A DNA stretch of 64,000 bases. Origin: Tetrapyrgos nigripes (lineage: Eukaryota; Basidiomycota; Agaricomycetes; Agaricales; Campanellaceae). This document shows positions 63,850 to 64,000 of the stretch, piece by piece (position 1 is the stretch's first letter; every line of letters starts with the position of its first letter). The translations under genes and the position numbers were made by a program. The stretch lies in assembly GCA_013368315.1 (NCBI GenBank), contig JAACJM010000027.1, positions 186,001-250,000 of the forward strand, given 5' to 3'. A model generated the notes under the pieces. The model had not been told where the DNA came from. It saw only the letters and a list, made by a program, of their open reading frames with translations, and ran no database searches.

Positions 63850-64000
63850 AGTGCCATCGCTTCGCGTGGCAAGCTACAAGGCCCTCAGATCGGGAGAGGA
63901 AGCAAGGAGGAAGACAAGGCGCACCCTGATGCTGTCTACGCTGCCTTGGTTATGTGTTTGTCCGAGGAAGCCGTGAACGACGTCATGATGGTCTCGACTC
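63850..64000 (+). CDS. Possible exon running off the window edge
   Basis: A plus-strand frame reads SAIASRGKLQGPQIGRGS, KEEDKAHPDAVYAALVM and CLSEEAVNDVMMVST up to the last base with no stop. The residue mix looks protein-like, but no family was recognised. The start is not visible; it may be an exon cut off by the TIR element just upstream. Confidence 0.3.

Overview
The window reads as nuclear DNA of a filamentous basidiomycete, most likely an agaricomycete. The host genes have many very short introns (about 47-80 bp, GT...AG). They belong to families typical of mushroom genomes: F-box-like proteins, a seven-helix protein of the DUF6533 type, a berberine-bridge-enzyme-like FAD oxidase, an arylsulfotransferase-like secreted protein and a TAP-type alpha/beta hydrolase. 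It is an accessory, transposon-rich region; about half of it is mobile DNA and much of the rest is gene relics. I recognised no tRNA, rRNA or CRISPR.

Layout. 1-5.3 kb: a decayed epoxide hydrolase (about 1.0-1.7 kb, minus), a 265-bp MITE and largely empty DNA. 5.3-13.8 kb: one full-length LINE on the minus strand, bounded by an exact 14-bp target duplication and a poly(A) tail, with ORF1 (CCHC knuckle plus RGG tail) and ORF2 (endonuclease, reverse transcriptase, RNase H) broken by stops and frameshifts. 14-24.7 kb: AT-hook and F-box relics, then an enzyme block: TAP hydrolase (14 exons, intact), FAD monooxygenase (one apparent frameshift) and arylsulfotransferase-like protein (9 exons, intact). 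25-34.6 kb: a segmental duplication of an F-box gene; copy A is frameshifted in a homopolymer and flanked by a 1.1-kb TIR insertion, copy B is intact. A relic of the TAP hydrolase lies beside copy B.

35.0-47.4 kb: a DUF6533 gene on the minus strand whose intron holds a 10.7-kb Ty1/copia element (5-bp target duplication CTACT). The copia pol is itself interrupted by a 696-bp solo LTR (duplication AACGA) and by about 2 kb of tandem repeats, including a 22-bp minisatellite that reverses orientation partway and is open in all reading frames. 47.5-58 kb: a Mutator-like TIR element, two dispersed 330-bp repeats, a Tc1/mariner relic with about 430-bp TIRs, an intact three-exon DDE transposase (949 aa), a tandem pair of conserved foldable 57-bp motifs and a copia LTR. 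58-64 kb: an intact secreted FAD oxidase (6 exons), another F-box fragment, a 2.46-kb TIR element flanked by TA, and a partial open frame at the right edge.

Exon structures were worked out by hand from splice signals, reading phase and family motifs. Where phase closes across every intron (TAP hydrolase, arylsulfotransferase, FAD oxidase, transposase) I regard the models as strong.
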